64,000 nt of DNA from Achaetomiella virescens (taxonomy: Eukaryota; Ascomycota; Sordariomycetes; Sordariales; Chaetomiaceae): assembly GCA_031001845.1 (NCBI GenBank), contig JARNGD010000120.1:1-64000 (forward strand), in the 5' to 3' direction. The position numbers were made by a program, and so were the translations under genes. The notes under the pieces were generated by a model. The model was not told the DNA's origin. It saw only the letters and a list, made by a program, of their open reading frames with translations, and searched no databases. Each line of letters starts with the position of its first letter. Within the stretch, counting starts at the first letter, position 1. Shown here one piece after another: positions 34,401 through 44,628 of the stretch.

Positions 34401-34484
34401 GTGTGTGTAGTGTAGTGGTAGGCCACTCTTGCTTCTACCACTCAGTCTCTATGCCTAATAGGATAAGGGGGTTCTTCCAGGGGC
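34401..34484 (+). other. Possible tRNA-Gly-like relic (A box only)
   Basis: TAGTGTAGTGGTA at 34408-34420 fits the Pol III A box and resembles the D-arm of glycine tRNAs. A poor B-box-like GGTTCTTCC lies at 34470-34478. The cloverleaf does not fold convincingly, so this is at best a pseudo-tRNA fragment. Confidence 0.2.
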
Positions 34485-35390
34485 TGCTAAGGACCGGTTA
34501 GTGCAGGGTTGCCGGCAGTCTTCTAATGTTGGGTCAGCCACGGCTCAAGGTAACCATCCTTTTAAGTGCTCCTCCCTTCCTCTTCCCAAGAATCAATGTG
34601 ATTCCATGCTATGAACATCTTGTCCTTGACCTGGTGAAGAAGGGGATATCGAGCATGTGACTACTCCACCATCTTCTTTGGTCATCTCTGTCCACTCTAC
34701 TGAGGGTCTGTCTTTGCCATTGCGTCTTTGAGTGTTGCTGGCTTACAGCTGCTCTTGGCGTTGTGTCCTTCATTTGATGCACTAGGAAGGAGCGTTCTTT
34801 CCTTCGTAGGCAGCTGCAGGTTGAGAGTCTCCTGATCATCCGAAGTCGGTAGCAACAAATCCGGAAAGACCTTCAAGTTCACCGCCGTGACTACCCCCTA
34901 TGGTACTGTTCTGAGGTTTCCTTTCCATGTGGCGACTGAGGGGAGATTGGCCATTTCTTGCCTTTCAACCCTGTCTCCCGGCACAAGCTGGAAGGGCCAT
35001 TCCAAATCATTCGAGCCTACCTTAAGGCAAGTCCAATTTACCTTCTCTTTCTCAGCCTCCCCGTACCCGACTTCCTTGCTGGACCAGGGATTTCCACTTC
35101 CCGCTGCATTCCTCGCCCAAACTGCTCCTTCTATCTCTCCCAACCACACCGCCACCGAGCAGCCAACAAGGAAACGACAACTTCCAGTGGTTCTTGCCTT
35201 AGAACATGTTTGGGGACAATCTACGGACTGCTCCAAGCCGAGCGTTGCATCCGGAAGGTGCCGATTTCAGAGCAAACGGAGGTCATTCCACTTCCCAAGC
35301 TTCCTCTCCTGCCTTCATTCGCATGGTTGTTCCGTCCTCGAGCCTTGCTTCTCCCTTTTCGTCAACGACTGACTCACAATATCCATCCGC

Positions 35391-36984
35391 ATGGCTGCCG
35401 TGGCTTCTTCATCTAACTCCTCAGAAGGCTCGTCTATGGGCGCAGCAGGAAGCAAGCAGCCTACCTACACGACGGTTGGCTCGATCTACAAACCGAAACC
35501 GGCGGCGCCGCTCCAACCCCCGACTCGTCGCCCGAGAGCACGCCGATATCCTCAACCGATCCACTCGCCATCCGGCGAAACCTTCTTCCCCAACGAGTTG
35601 TTGTCCGCATTGTCTCTCGGTGACCAGCCTTCTTCACCCCCGACAACAGCGGCCACCCTTTCGGCAGTACGCTCCACTGCAGCAGAACTCCTACCGAGCA
35701 GTCAGTCCGGCAGCAGAGCGAGAGCAGCCATCACTTGCCGGATTGGAGTCGCCCCTGCCCTTGTTGTTATCGGGAAACATAGGTCCTCTGACAGGATTTG
35801 ACGACGACATGGCGACTGAGGACACGTTAGCACACCTCAACGGTCAAAGGAATTACCAACTTGGCTTCGTTCCCCAACCAATGCAGAAGGCTGCCCGGGA
35901 CGCCCTGGCAAGAGCTCGTACAGCCAACCTCGCCCTCGATCGATCGGACACTCCGTTGTCAGTGGTGTCGACAAATGTAGACTACCTCAAGGACCGCGTG
36001 CCCGGGAGCTATGGCCCAACCCCGGCCGTATCTGGACCTCCTCAGCCCTTGACAGCGGGCCCGCCGGGTCAGCGACAGTTCAATGCCGGTAACAGTGGAG
36101 GCATCGACAAAGCACCCGGCGCAGAGAACCTGGTAGCTCACACGCTGCCAAAGGCAAACATCTACCAGTCCATGCCACCGATTGGTCACCCGCACACTAT
36201 CAGTAGCAACGTCCTAGCTAGATTCAACGGCAATGACCAGTTCGGAACCACCAAGCAGCTTGTCCGTTCTTCTCTGGACCGGAGTCAAGGTGAGCTTGTC
36301 TCACATCATCTTTCCGAGCTCAAGGACTTCCGACGTACCCCAGGACCTCCCGAAGGTAATATGGACCAGGCTAGACGCAAGATCTACGACACTCTCCCCC
36401 CTGAAGCAGTCAAGCAATACTACCCACGTGGCTTTCCCACCAACTACGACGGTCGTCACAAACCTGTGGCTGACGAGTGGGAATCGAAGTATCCGGCGAC
36501 CGAGGGCATGTCCGCGCAGAGAACCTTTTCGCAACAGCTGACTGCGATCAACCGGAGCTTCTACGCCGGCACCGAGCGCCTGGTCAGGAACATGGAGCAG
36601 ATTGTGCGCGATCACAACTACCGTTGCCTGGAGAACAAGATCGGCGTCATTGGTGAGGAGCGCCAGCGGCTCCGCGGAAGCCACATTGAGAGGCTCGGTG
36701 CTGATGGCAAAGTCCAGCCCCCGCTCTTGACCGTTGAGGAGGTGAACGCAATGGATGAGGGCGAGGCCGCAAAGCCACTGGTCAACATGGCCTATGCCAC
36801 GCTCCTGAGATACAAGGAGGAGGGACAGTCGGGTGCCTCGGCTGGCTGGCCCAGCGGTTTCATCCGGGCCGAAGATGACTGGGTGGACACCACAGATGAG
36901 GGAAACAACAGCTTCTTCAGCACCCCAAAGGAGGAACAGCTTAAGAAGAGAAGGATTCCTAGGAAGCCGAGACGGGGTTACTGA
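35391..36984 (+). CDS. Conserved fungal protein of unknown function
   Basis: The start is ATG 35391, giving MAAVASSSNSSEGSSMGAAG then KQPTYTTVGSIYKPKPAAPL. The sequence must then move to another frame by about 35550-35700; the downstream frame runs open to the stop at 36982-36984. That frame also extends upstream of 35391, but without plausible content. Recognisably ordered segments include LTGFDDDMATEDTLAHLNGQ, DTPLSVVSTNVDYLKDRVPG, RRKIYDTLPPEAVKQYYPRG, QQLTAINRSFYAGTERLVRN and GFIRAEDDWVDTTDEGNNSF, with a basic C-terminus, KKRRIPRKPRRGY, that could serve in nuclear targeting. No signal peptide, membrane helix or known domain is seen. The middle-to-C-terminal part is predicted helical. I do not assign a function. 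Confidence 0.7.
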
Positions 36985-37872
36985 GGGGTTACTCAATATG
37001 AGGGACAGGGTCTTTTAGCTTGACGTCAGGGCCGTTACCAAATGTAGGTAACATCTGCAAGCTCTTGCCTTGGAACCCTCAGCAGTGAGTCGGCGACCGA
37101 AAAGAGATTCTGAGACGGGAACGGCTCTTGACTGCCAGGACAGGATGCTTTTGGGCATGATCTTCATGGGGACGGGGAATTGCTTTGGAGATATGGCGCC
37201 ACAGGGGCTGGTGCTTGGACGATTTTGGCTCTCAGCACAAGATCAGTTGATATCCTACCCAGATTTTGTACGTTAGGCGCCAAGATATCGTCATCCGTCG
37301 TGCATTTTCTGATCTTGAGACATGTTCTTCCCCCGCGCATGTTGGGGTCTTAGTCTGATGTCAGGGACAATGAGTAGATGCATCAACAGGTGAGACACAG
37401 AGAGAAGGTGCCTTGGTTTGTTCCAGAAGAGAAGAGAAAGACATGCAAACCTAGAGTCCCTGGAATCGGACAGGGTGGCTGCCCGAGGCGGTGTGATATC
37501 AAGGCGGCTGTATGCGGGAGACGAGAAGTATTTTGATGCGACACCTATCACCAAGCAAGACTTCAACAATGCCAAAAGAGCCAGAATCTTCATGTACACC
37601 AACTGCCCATCAAACTCCGAGCCGTTGATTAAAAGAGCTTTAGATTGAGCAGAAGAAAGTAGTATGGCGCGTGATGTAATCACAAGAATGGTGACATATA
37701 TACGTGGCGAAGGAAAGGGGAAGGAAAAAAGGAAAACCCTTCGTCTGGAGGAAGAAGTTAACCCGGCCGTGGCCATGGAAATGGAATGCCTGAAGACGGC
37801 GGAATAAAAGTTGTGAAGCCCCTTGCGTGGATATCCTGGTTCGAGAGCCGCTGAGGCTGGTATCGTCATCGG
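36985..37872. other. Convergent intergenic region
   Basis: Holds the 3' flanks of the unknown plus-strand gene and of palI. A 192-codon minus-strand open frame (37291-37869) lies in the likely palI 3' untranslated region and shows no domain. Confidence 0.5.
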
Positions 37873-40095
37873 CTACCTAGGCGGACCGCCGCGGTTGGCG
37901 GGGAGCTCAAAATCTGGATTGCCGTCAAGGACCATGTCGGAGCGGTTGACGGGTCGTCTGGGCATCGCCGGATTCCCGTAACTTCCGCCCGGGGCGAGAG
38001 GCGGCGGCACGGGTGGGTTCCAGCGGGGTTGACGCCGCGCTGGGAGATGGAGGTGAAGTTGGAGCGCTCAGATTCGGCCGGACTGCGGGAACCTTGTTGG
38101 GGGATATCCTCGTAGGAGTTAGTCGAAGGGATCGGGGCGGCCATGGTGGTGGGTTTCTGGACCGCACGAGGCTCCGCGAAGCGGGGATCCACGTCCTCGT
38201 AGTACTCACCAGCGGGTGCTGCCGGCGGCTGCGGCGGAGGGCTTCCTTGGACGACGGGGAGTTCCGCGGGACGGCCGGCAGTGCTCAGCGGTGAGGGTAC
38301 GCGAGGTGAACCCCGGCCGGGTCCTTGACCTTGATTCCACGCCTGCCTTGGCGGCACGTATTGGCCCCTAAGAGTCCCGGTCAGCACGGTCTCGGAAATG
38401 TCTGTGGTGGAAGGGAAGTCCTTACTCTTCTTGACTGTACCTGGCGTCGCTCATGTGACGCTCCGAGGACCTGGCTTGCTGCAGCGCCAACATGCCAGCA
38501 ACATCCGAATCGCTGTCACGGATGTTGAACTGCCCCAAACCACGAGGGGGATGGGCAGGGCTGCGGGCCGTCGCATCCATCTCGGCGGCCGGGCCTGGCG
38601 GCACGCTATCATCGATCCCGGGCAAGGGCGGAGGGGACTCTGCCCGCGGAAGATCGTCCCTGTCAGGATTGTAGGCGTCGTAGCCGCTAGAAGAGACGTT
38701 GGACACGGATTGGTTCTGGCTCATGTAGCCAGGGGCGGGGCTGGGACCAGGAGAAGGTCTTCTGCCGCCATAAGGACCGGGCCGTATGGACCTGCGGGAG
38801 ATGGTCTTCTGTCATATGGGCCTTGGGGCCCTTGGTAGCTCGGCGGAGGCGGCGTTCGTCCACCTCGCATGGGGCCCCCGTAGCCACGTGGAGGCGGGCC
38901 ATAACCCCCTCTGCCTCCTGGTGGGCCATAGCCTCCACGGCCTGGGGGGCCGTATCCGCCACGACCTCCTGGGGGCGGCCCGTAACCGTTATAACCGCCG
39001 CGACCGGGCCCAGGATATCCGCCGCGTCCTCGGTAACCACCTGGTCCCATACCACCTCTTGCGGGCGAGCCCATGCGCTCAACAGAGGGCACCCTCATGG
39101 GATAGCCATCCTGGGGCGACAGCGGGTTTCCGTATTGATCTCTGGCACCGGGAGTATTCGTCAGGGACCGCAGCGGGGCTAAGTCCGTCGCGCTGCTTGC
39201 GTCGTTTACGAGTGTAGTTGCCTGGTCATTGGTGAACCCTCGAGATCTGTCCGAGGGCTCTGCGCAGTAAGAGGAACTCTCTCGTCGCTGCTCCGGTCGT
39301 CCTTCTTCTCGAAGGCGGCGAATTCGGGCAATGCATCGGCGCCGCCGTTCGCGCCGCTAACCATGGGAACGGTAGGTTGCAGAACGGTCGAGGCCACAGG
39401 AGCGGTCATTTGCTGAGCCTGGCGGTTGTAATAGTTCTCGCCGCTCATCTCGGCATTCTCGGCGATGCGCTTCTTTCTTGCTTTTCTGCTCACGATGGTC
39501 CTACGCATGGCGCACGAAACCAAGCCGCTGATGGCAACGAGGATAGTGGCGGCGAGGACCACATAGGAGCCCCAGGCCAAGTGAGGGACGAAGAGAAGGA
39601 CGTCGACGAGGAAGCTCAGGAGGCAGACAAGGAAATTGATAATGCCGACGATGAACAGCACCAACAGGTACCTAGGTGAATGGGACGGGCTGTGGAAGTG
39701 GGCAACCACAGCAAGGGCGAACATGATGAGGGTGATGACGGCGGCAACGGGGTGAACAATGAGAATAGCCGAGAGGGTGGATCGAGTGTCGGGGGGCAGG
39801 TTCCAGTCGTTGGATTTGGAACTCAGGCGTCCTGGCAAAACTCATGGTCAGTCTCGAGGAAAAAAAAAAAAAAAAAAAAGTCGTACATGTTGAGTTTAGG
39901 CGCGATACTCACCAGCATCATAACCAATCTCGATCGGGGTGCAACCCTTGGCCCGCAGTACCCAAAGACGCCAAAGTTGACGCCCTCCCAGCTGCCCAGC
40001 GGTATAACCTTGATCGGGGTTGAGAGAACCGAGATCAACAAGAGGCAGAATGCCGCCAGGAGGAGCACCGACAACGGGGTCGCAGGGCGCAACAT
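37873..40095 (-). CDS. palI: PalI/Rim9 pH-response membrane protein
   Basis: PalI/Rim9 is a plasma-membrane helper of the PalH ambient-pH sensor, upstream of PacC processing. The start at 40095 gives MLRPATPLSVLLLAAFCLLL, a first membrane segment or signal anchor, followed by PLGSWEGVNFGVFGYCG. An intron at about 39950-39830 contains a 20-base A run. Three further helices follow, such as VHPVAAVITLIMFALAVVAH and YLLVLFIVGIINFLVCLLSF, giving the SUR7/PalI four-helix topology. The cytosolic tail has a Gly/Arg/Tyr/Pro-rich segment with GGYGPPGRGGYG repeats at about 39060-38850. Another intron is near 38430-38370. The diagnostic PalI C-terminus reads GGSYGNPAMPRRPVNRSDM and VLDGNPDFELPANRGGPPR, stop 37873-37875. 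Frame changes occur near 39240, 38745 and 38020. The assignment is secure from the two ends. Confidence 0.93.
39860..39879 (+). repeat. A20 run inside the palI first intron
   Basis: Twenty A on the plus strand, read as a U-rich tract in the palI transcript shortly before the intron's 3' splice site. Confidence 0.8.
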
Positions 40096-42325
40096 GGCGA
40101 TCGGAGTTCACACACAGCAAACCAGCTGTGGATCGGATAGGAGAGGAATTGAGCAGAAGCCAGCGTCGTCGAGACGCGGCTGGAGACGGCGAAGCGCCCG
40201 ACAGAGTTGGATGGCGCGTAAGATGGCGCTCGTGTCCTAGCAGAGGGATAGTACCACGCGAACGAGACGGGGGATTGAACTGAAAGGACGGGTCTTGAGA
40301 AACATGGGAAGCGATTGGAAGGGGAAGTGAGCGTGGTGCTGGACTCGGCGTGTCGCGATGGATGCGATTGAAGCAATGGACGTGCCGGTGGTCTCAGAGT
40401 AGTGTTGTTATTGTTGTTGCTCTCGTCATCATCATCGAGAGCTATTCCATTGTCGCCGGGTCAATCGACGGTTCCCCTCAAGAAGAGCGATAGTAGGGAG
40501 CGTACGCTGGACACATGCGATGTGATGTCCTGGTGAGGCGATGGGCCGGAGCACAGAGTGAATCGTAGGCGGAAATGAGTGGTAGGGGATTCCGACTGGG
40601 GGGTATGCGGAGCAGGGTAACCCAGGCCCCTGTCTCGCATGCGTTCGTCGCAGTCTTGGCTTCGAATGCTTCGCTTTCCTGTGTAGGCGCGGGCGACCAA
40701 TCACTGCTCGTCTCCGATGTAACCTGAATGGAACCACAAGATTTGAGTAAAGGTGTCAAAACCCCCTGGCCCCGCAGACCTCCGGTGCTGAGCCACGCGA
40801 TCTTCCAGCCAGTCCTGCGCCAATTGAACCTGTTGCAGTCGCACCAGTGCCGCGCTTTGGTTGAAAAGGTCCCCTAACGGCGCCCAACAGACCTCGGTCA
40901 AGCATCCAAAGTCAGCCATGTTGTCGATTGCTTACCGGCCGACGAACCAGAGCAGGCTAAAACGATGGCCGGAACTTCCAACCGTCATTCCATTGCATTT
41001 TGACCTCTCAGCCCCGCTTCGCGGATGCAGACAGGGGCGTGTTCCGTAAACTCCACCGCAACTTTCGCGCGTTGTGGTAACGCTGAAATGTGCCTGTATG
41101 AGAGTGTATTCGTGACATCCTTTCGTCTCGATATGGCAGGCCGCTTCGTGTCCTGCAGATGGCTGCCAAATCTGGACTGACTTCATGCAACCAACATGCA
41201 TGTGGAGACCCTCCACCAATCTGTGGCCGCTTGCCTAGCTGAGGGAGGCCTGTTGGATCACCTGCATGGTGCCTTGGATTGGGCAACGAATCATGGTTGA
41301 AGAGTTCGAGGCAGCGCCCAGCGAGGTTGTAATGTTGAAGATGGGCAGCAGAGATGGGCCGCAGAGATGGGCCGCAGAGACAAGTTTCTTGAAGTCAACA
41401 TCAAGACGCGAACAGCGCTCTGACAAGGAGAGACCACAAACCTTGGAAGTGGGACCATTGCAGGTTCTGTATTGCGCGTCCCCGTCATCTCGTCAGACTT
41501 CAGGTTTACAAGGCATCCCGAATAACTATTGGGCTGCTGAATATATCAACTACCCTGACTGGTTCGGGTCGTCGAGCCAGGACCAACGGTTGAGATTTCT
41601 CCAGCAGTTAAGGTTAGTTACAAACTAACCGCGGGTTGTCTGTGTTGAATGTCTCGTTTTTCGTGGAAACGTACCACACGCCATGACTCTGGCGCCAGGT
41701 TCTTTACAACTGTTGTGTCTATAGTAGTGTCTCCACACCACTGTGGAGGTTGATGTCAGAAACCCCGTCTGAATCTGGAATACCTTGCTGTGGAGCTGTG
41801 GAGCCGGCTCCGTCGATCAGCAATGCTGAGCTTGGGGGTGATGATTGAGAGGAACCAGCCTCTGGAATGACAAGATTTTCTTGGCTGCGTAGCAGGACCG
41901 AAACTTGGATCCTGATGTTCTGCTAGGACTCGGTCTGAGTATCAAGATATGTGTGTTCTGACGCACCTCCGTCAGAGACCGAGAGGAGAACATAGTAGTT
42001 AGCAGGATATGCTTGCCTACTATGCTGTACACAAGGTGTGTTCCGTGTGCCCGGACGGAGAGTAGCTTGCACGCAGGCTGAAGCCCCGATTAAAAAACAC
42101 CGATCGGTGCTCGGAGAATTGATGGCCGGCGTCGGCCGAAGCAGCGGCAAAAGCGGGCCTCGAATGGTGCCGTCAGCAGCGCAGTGGCCATCATGCACGA
42201 TGACTACTTTTCCCCATCCCCGAAAAACTGCCTCCTGCGCAGCATTTTCCCCTCAATTCATAACACGAGAGATGGATTGAACCAGAAGCGATTACATCCA
42301 GTAGCCCACTCACCTCACCGCCAAC
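40096..42325. other. Divergent 2.2 kb promoter region between palI and the ABC1 gene
   Basis: No gene seen. Contains a GTT/CAT trinucleotide-rich patch at about 40405-40440 and a short tandem repeat at 41339-41378. Two GCCARG-like hexamers near 40655 and 40767 are no more than expected by chance. Confidence 0.5.
41339..41378 (+). repeat. 13-bp tandem repeat, about three units
   Basis: The unit GAGATGGGCCGCA occurs exactly at 41351-41363 and 41364-41376, with a diverged copy just before. Confidence 0.8.
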
Positions 42326-44628
42326 ATGTGGCGTCTAGGTATGGCGGGCGCAACCCGCCGCCTGCCGCTCCCACCCGTCCACCCCTCGCTCTCCGGCGCA
42401 TCCATCCGCCGATATCTTTCGCGAACCTCCCCAGCGCTATCCCAACCCGTCGCGTCGCCCCTCCCCCGCGCCTTCTCCACGTCCCCTCGCGCATTCATCA
42501 CCCACTCCTCCGGACCCTTCGAGCCGCTCCGCCCGCCCTCCCCTTCCTCCCTCGGCGCGCCCCGCGCCGCCCGCAGCTTCCGCCGCACCCGCCGCTGGGG
42601 CCGGCGCGTCCTCGTCCTGTCCCTCTTCCCTCGGCACTGCCTACCTGGTCGACCACCATGTGTACGCGTCCGGTGTGGCGCGCTCCCTGCGCACCTACGG
42701 CATGGGCCTGCTCGTTGCTGCCGACTACAAGCTCAACTTCCGGCCCGAGCCGCTCCGCTAATCGGGAGCAAGGGCGGGATCCCGGAGCTGCACAGGCGGA
42801 GCGCCGAGAGGCTGTTCAACCTGCTGCGGGAGAACGGCGGGCTGTATCTGAAGATTGGCCAGGCCATCGCCATGCAGAGCGCGGTGCTGCCGCCCGAGTT
42901 TCAGAGGATGTTTGCGCGCATGTTTGACGACGCGCCGCAGGATGATTGGGAGGCGGTGGAGAAGGTGATACGGGAGGATTTTGGCGGGCGGAGTGTGGAG
43001 GAGGTGTTTGGGGTGAGCTTTGCGGGCGAGGAGGGGAAGGGGGTGATGGAGAGGACTGCCCGGGCGAGTGCCTCGGTCGCGCAGGTGCATTGGGCGAGGC
43101 TGCCGGATGGGAGGGAGGTGGCGATCAAGATTCAGAAGCCCGAGATTGCGAAGCAGATTGGGTGGGATTTGTGGGCGTTTAAGTGAGTGGTGGTGTCTCT
43201 AGGAGGAAGGCTGGGTGAGGGGGCCTTTGCTGACGAGATACCTCTTGCAGGGTGGTGACGAAGGTGTACTCGTGGTGGTTTGACCTGCCATTATATTCCC
43301 TGGTCCCGTTCATCACCGAACGGTTGATGCTCGAGACCGACTTCGAGAATGAGGCCAAGAACTCGGAAACGATGCGCCAGGGTCCACAAAGAGCCGAGTC
43401 TGCGAGGGAGAGTCTACGTGCCCCCGTATACCACGAGCTAAGCTCTAAACGCGTCCTTACAACGGAGTGGATCGAAGGGGTCAGGTTATGGGACAAGGAG
43501 GCCATGACGCGGCCGTGGTTGGGGGGTTACGGGAAGGGTTCGGCTGGTGTCCATGGTGCCCAGTTGGATCCGCCGGATATGGACAAGATACGGCGCCAGT
43601 TGCGGGAGAACCCGCATTTCCAGAAGTTGAAGCCCGACCGTATGGAATGGAAGGGCCCGCGTGGGAAGGGTGGGCTGGGCCTTTTCCACCAAAGAGGTCA
43701 TGACGACTATGATCGACTTGTTTTCCGCCCAGATCTTCAAGTGGGGTGTCGTCCACTGCGATCCTCGTACGTACTATCTATTCCTCTCCCTATTTCTCTC
43801 CCTCTCCCTCTCCCTCTCCCTCTCCCTCTCCCTCTCCCTCTCCCTCTCTCCTCGCCCTCTCCCTCTCGCTCTCCCCTTCTCTCTACCCCTTAGCTGTGTA
43901 GGAGTCGTCTTTAACCAAATGACTTAGACCCTGGCAACATCTTCATCCGACGGCTGCCCAATGGATTGCCAGAGCTAGTGTTGATCGACCACGGTCTGTA
44001 CGTGTACATGAGCGACAAGTTCCGGCACGAGTACGGCGTATTCTGGAAGGCCTTGATGACGTTCGACAACAAGACGATTGCTGAGATCACGAAAGAGTGG
44101 GGGATCAAGGCAGCCGACCTGTTTGCGTCGGCCACGCTTATGCGCCCGTACGAAGGCGGCGAGCAGCAGCTCCAAAAGGAGATGCTGGGTGCGCTCGACG
44201 ACAAGAAGACGGCCAGCCAGAAGCACTACGAGATGCAGAAGCGGATGAAGCAGGGCATTCGCGACGTGCTGGCGGACGAGGACAAGTGGCCGAAGGAGCT
44301 TATCTTCATTGGGAGGAACATGCGTATCGTCCAAGGCAACAACGCATACATGGGCTCGCCGGTCAACAGGATCAAGATGATGGGCGAGTGGGCCAGCCGC
44401 TCGTTGTTCCAGGACCGGAACCTGCCGTTACACCAGAGGGTGGTCAATATCTGGGAGCATATCGTGTTCAAGGCGGTCTTGTTCATGTCGGACCTTGCCT
44501 TCTGGTTCTTCAGGATAAAGCAGCTTCTCGGCAGGGGAGGCGGCATGGAGGACGAAGTCGAGGCGAGGCTGAAGAGCGTGGCCAAGGAATTTGGGGTTGA
44601 GCTCCAGCATGATGTCTTTGAGGGCTGA
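42326..44628 (+). CDS. Mitochondrial ABC1/UbiB-family atypical kinase-like protein (ADCK1 / Mcp2-Cqd2 type)
   Basis: ABC1/COQ8 family members are atypical kinases or ATPases of mitochondria. The start at 42326 gives MWRLGMAGATRRLPLPPVHP; the N-terminus is rich in Arg/Ser/Ala as for a mitochondrial presequence. After a frame change near 42640 it reads GTAYLVDHHVYASGVARSLR and MGLLVAADYKLNFRP, typical of the ADCK1/Mcp2 branch. The family KxGQ motif is in GGLYLKIGQAIAMQS near 42850. ASASVAQVHWARLPDGREVA (glycine-loop counterpart and Lys strand) follows, then EKVIREDFG and TDFENEAKNSE. The first intron is 43184-43250. The second, 43767-43927, splits the metal-binding HCDPHPGN motif; after it comes LVLIDHGLYVYMSD. 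The end is QHDVFEG at 44628. Yeast Mcp2/Cqd2 affects coenzyme Q distribution; orthology here is inferred. Confidence 0.9.
43795..43880 (+). repeat. CTCTCC hexanucleotide microsatellite in an intron
   Basis: About a dozen CTCTCC-type units fill the middle of the intron at 43767-43927. They read open in several frames and should not be taken as coding. Confidence 0.9.

Larger units (their letters stand above)
32951..35390. other. Divergent 2.4 kb region with long poly-T tract
   Basis: Lies between the bZIP start (minus) and the gene starting at 35391 (plus). It holds the 41-base T run at 34191-34231 inside a longer pyrimidine tract, a weak tRNA-like A box near 34408 and a pyrimidine-rich leader at about 35050-35390. 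I see no gene. Open frames spanning the T run are artefacts of it. Confidence 0.5.

Noticed and set aside
35206..35390. Upstream start at 35206 for the unknown protein
   Set aside because: The sequence before 35391 is pyrimidine-rich leader without protein-like character; the ATG at 35391 begins a plausible N-terminus in another frame.
37291..37869. 192-codon minus-strand gene
   Set aside because: It lies just downstream of the palI stop, has no family signal and is best explained as 3' untranslated sequence.
40600..40800. PacC sites controlling palI
   Set aside because: Only two GCCARG-type hexamers were found in over 600 bp, about what chance gives, and one lies far from the start.
43252..43893. 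C-terminus made of repeated PLPLPLP in the ABC1 protein
   Set aside because: This is read-through into the CTCTCC microsatellite of an intron; the conserved HCDP/HPGN motif is restored by splicing it out.
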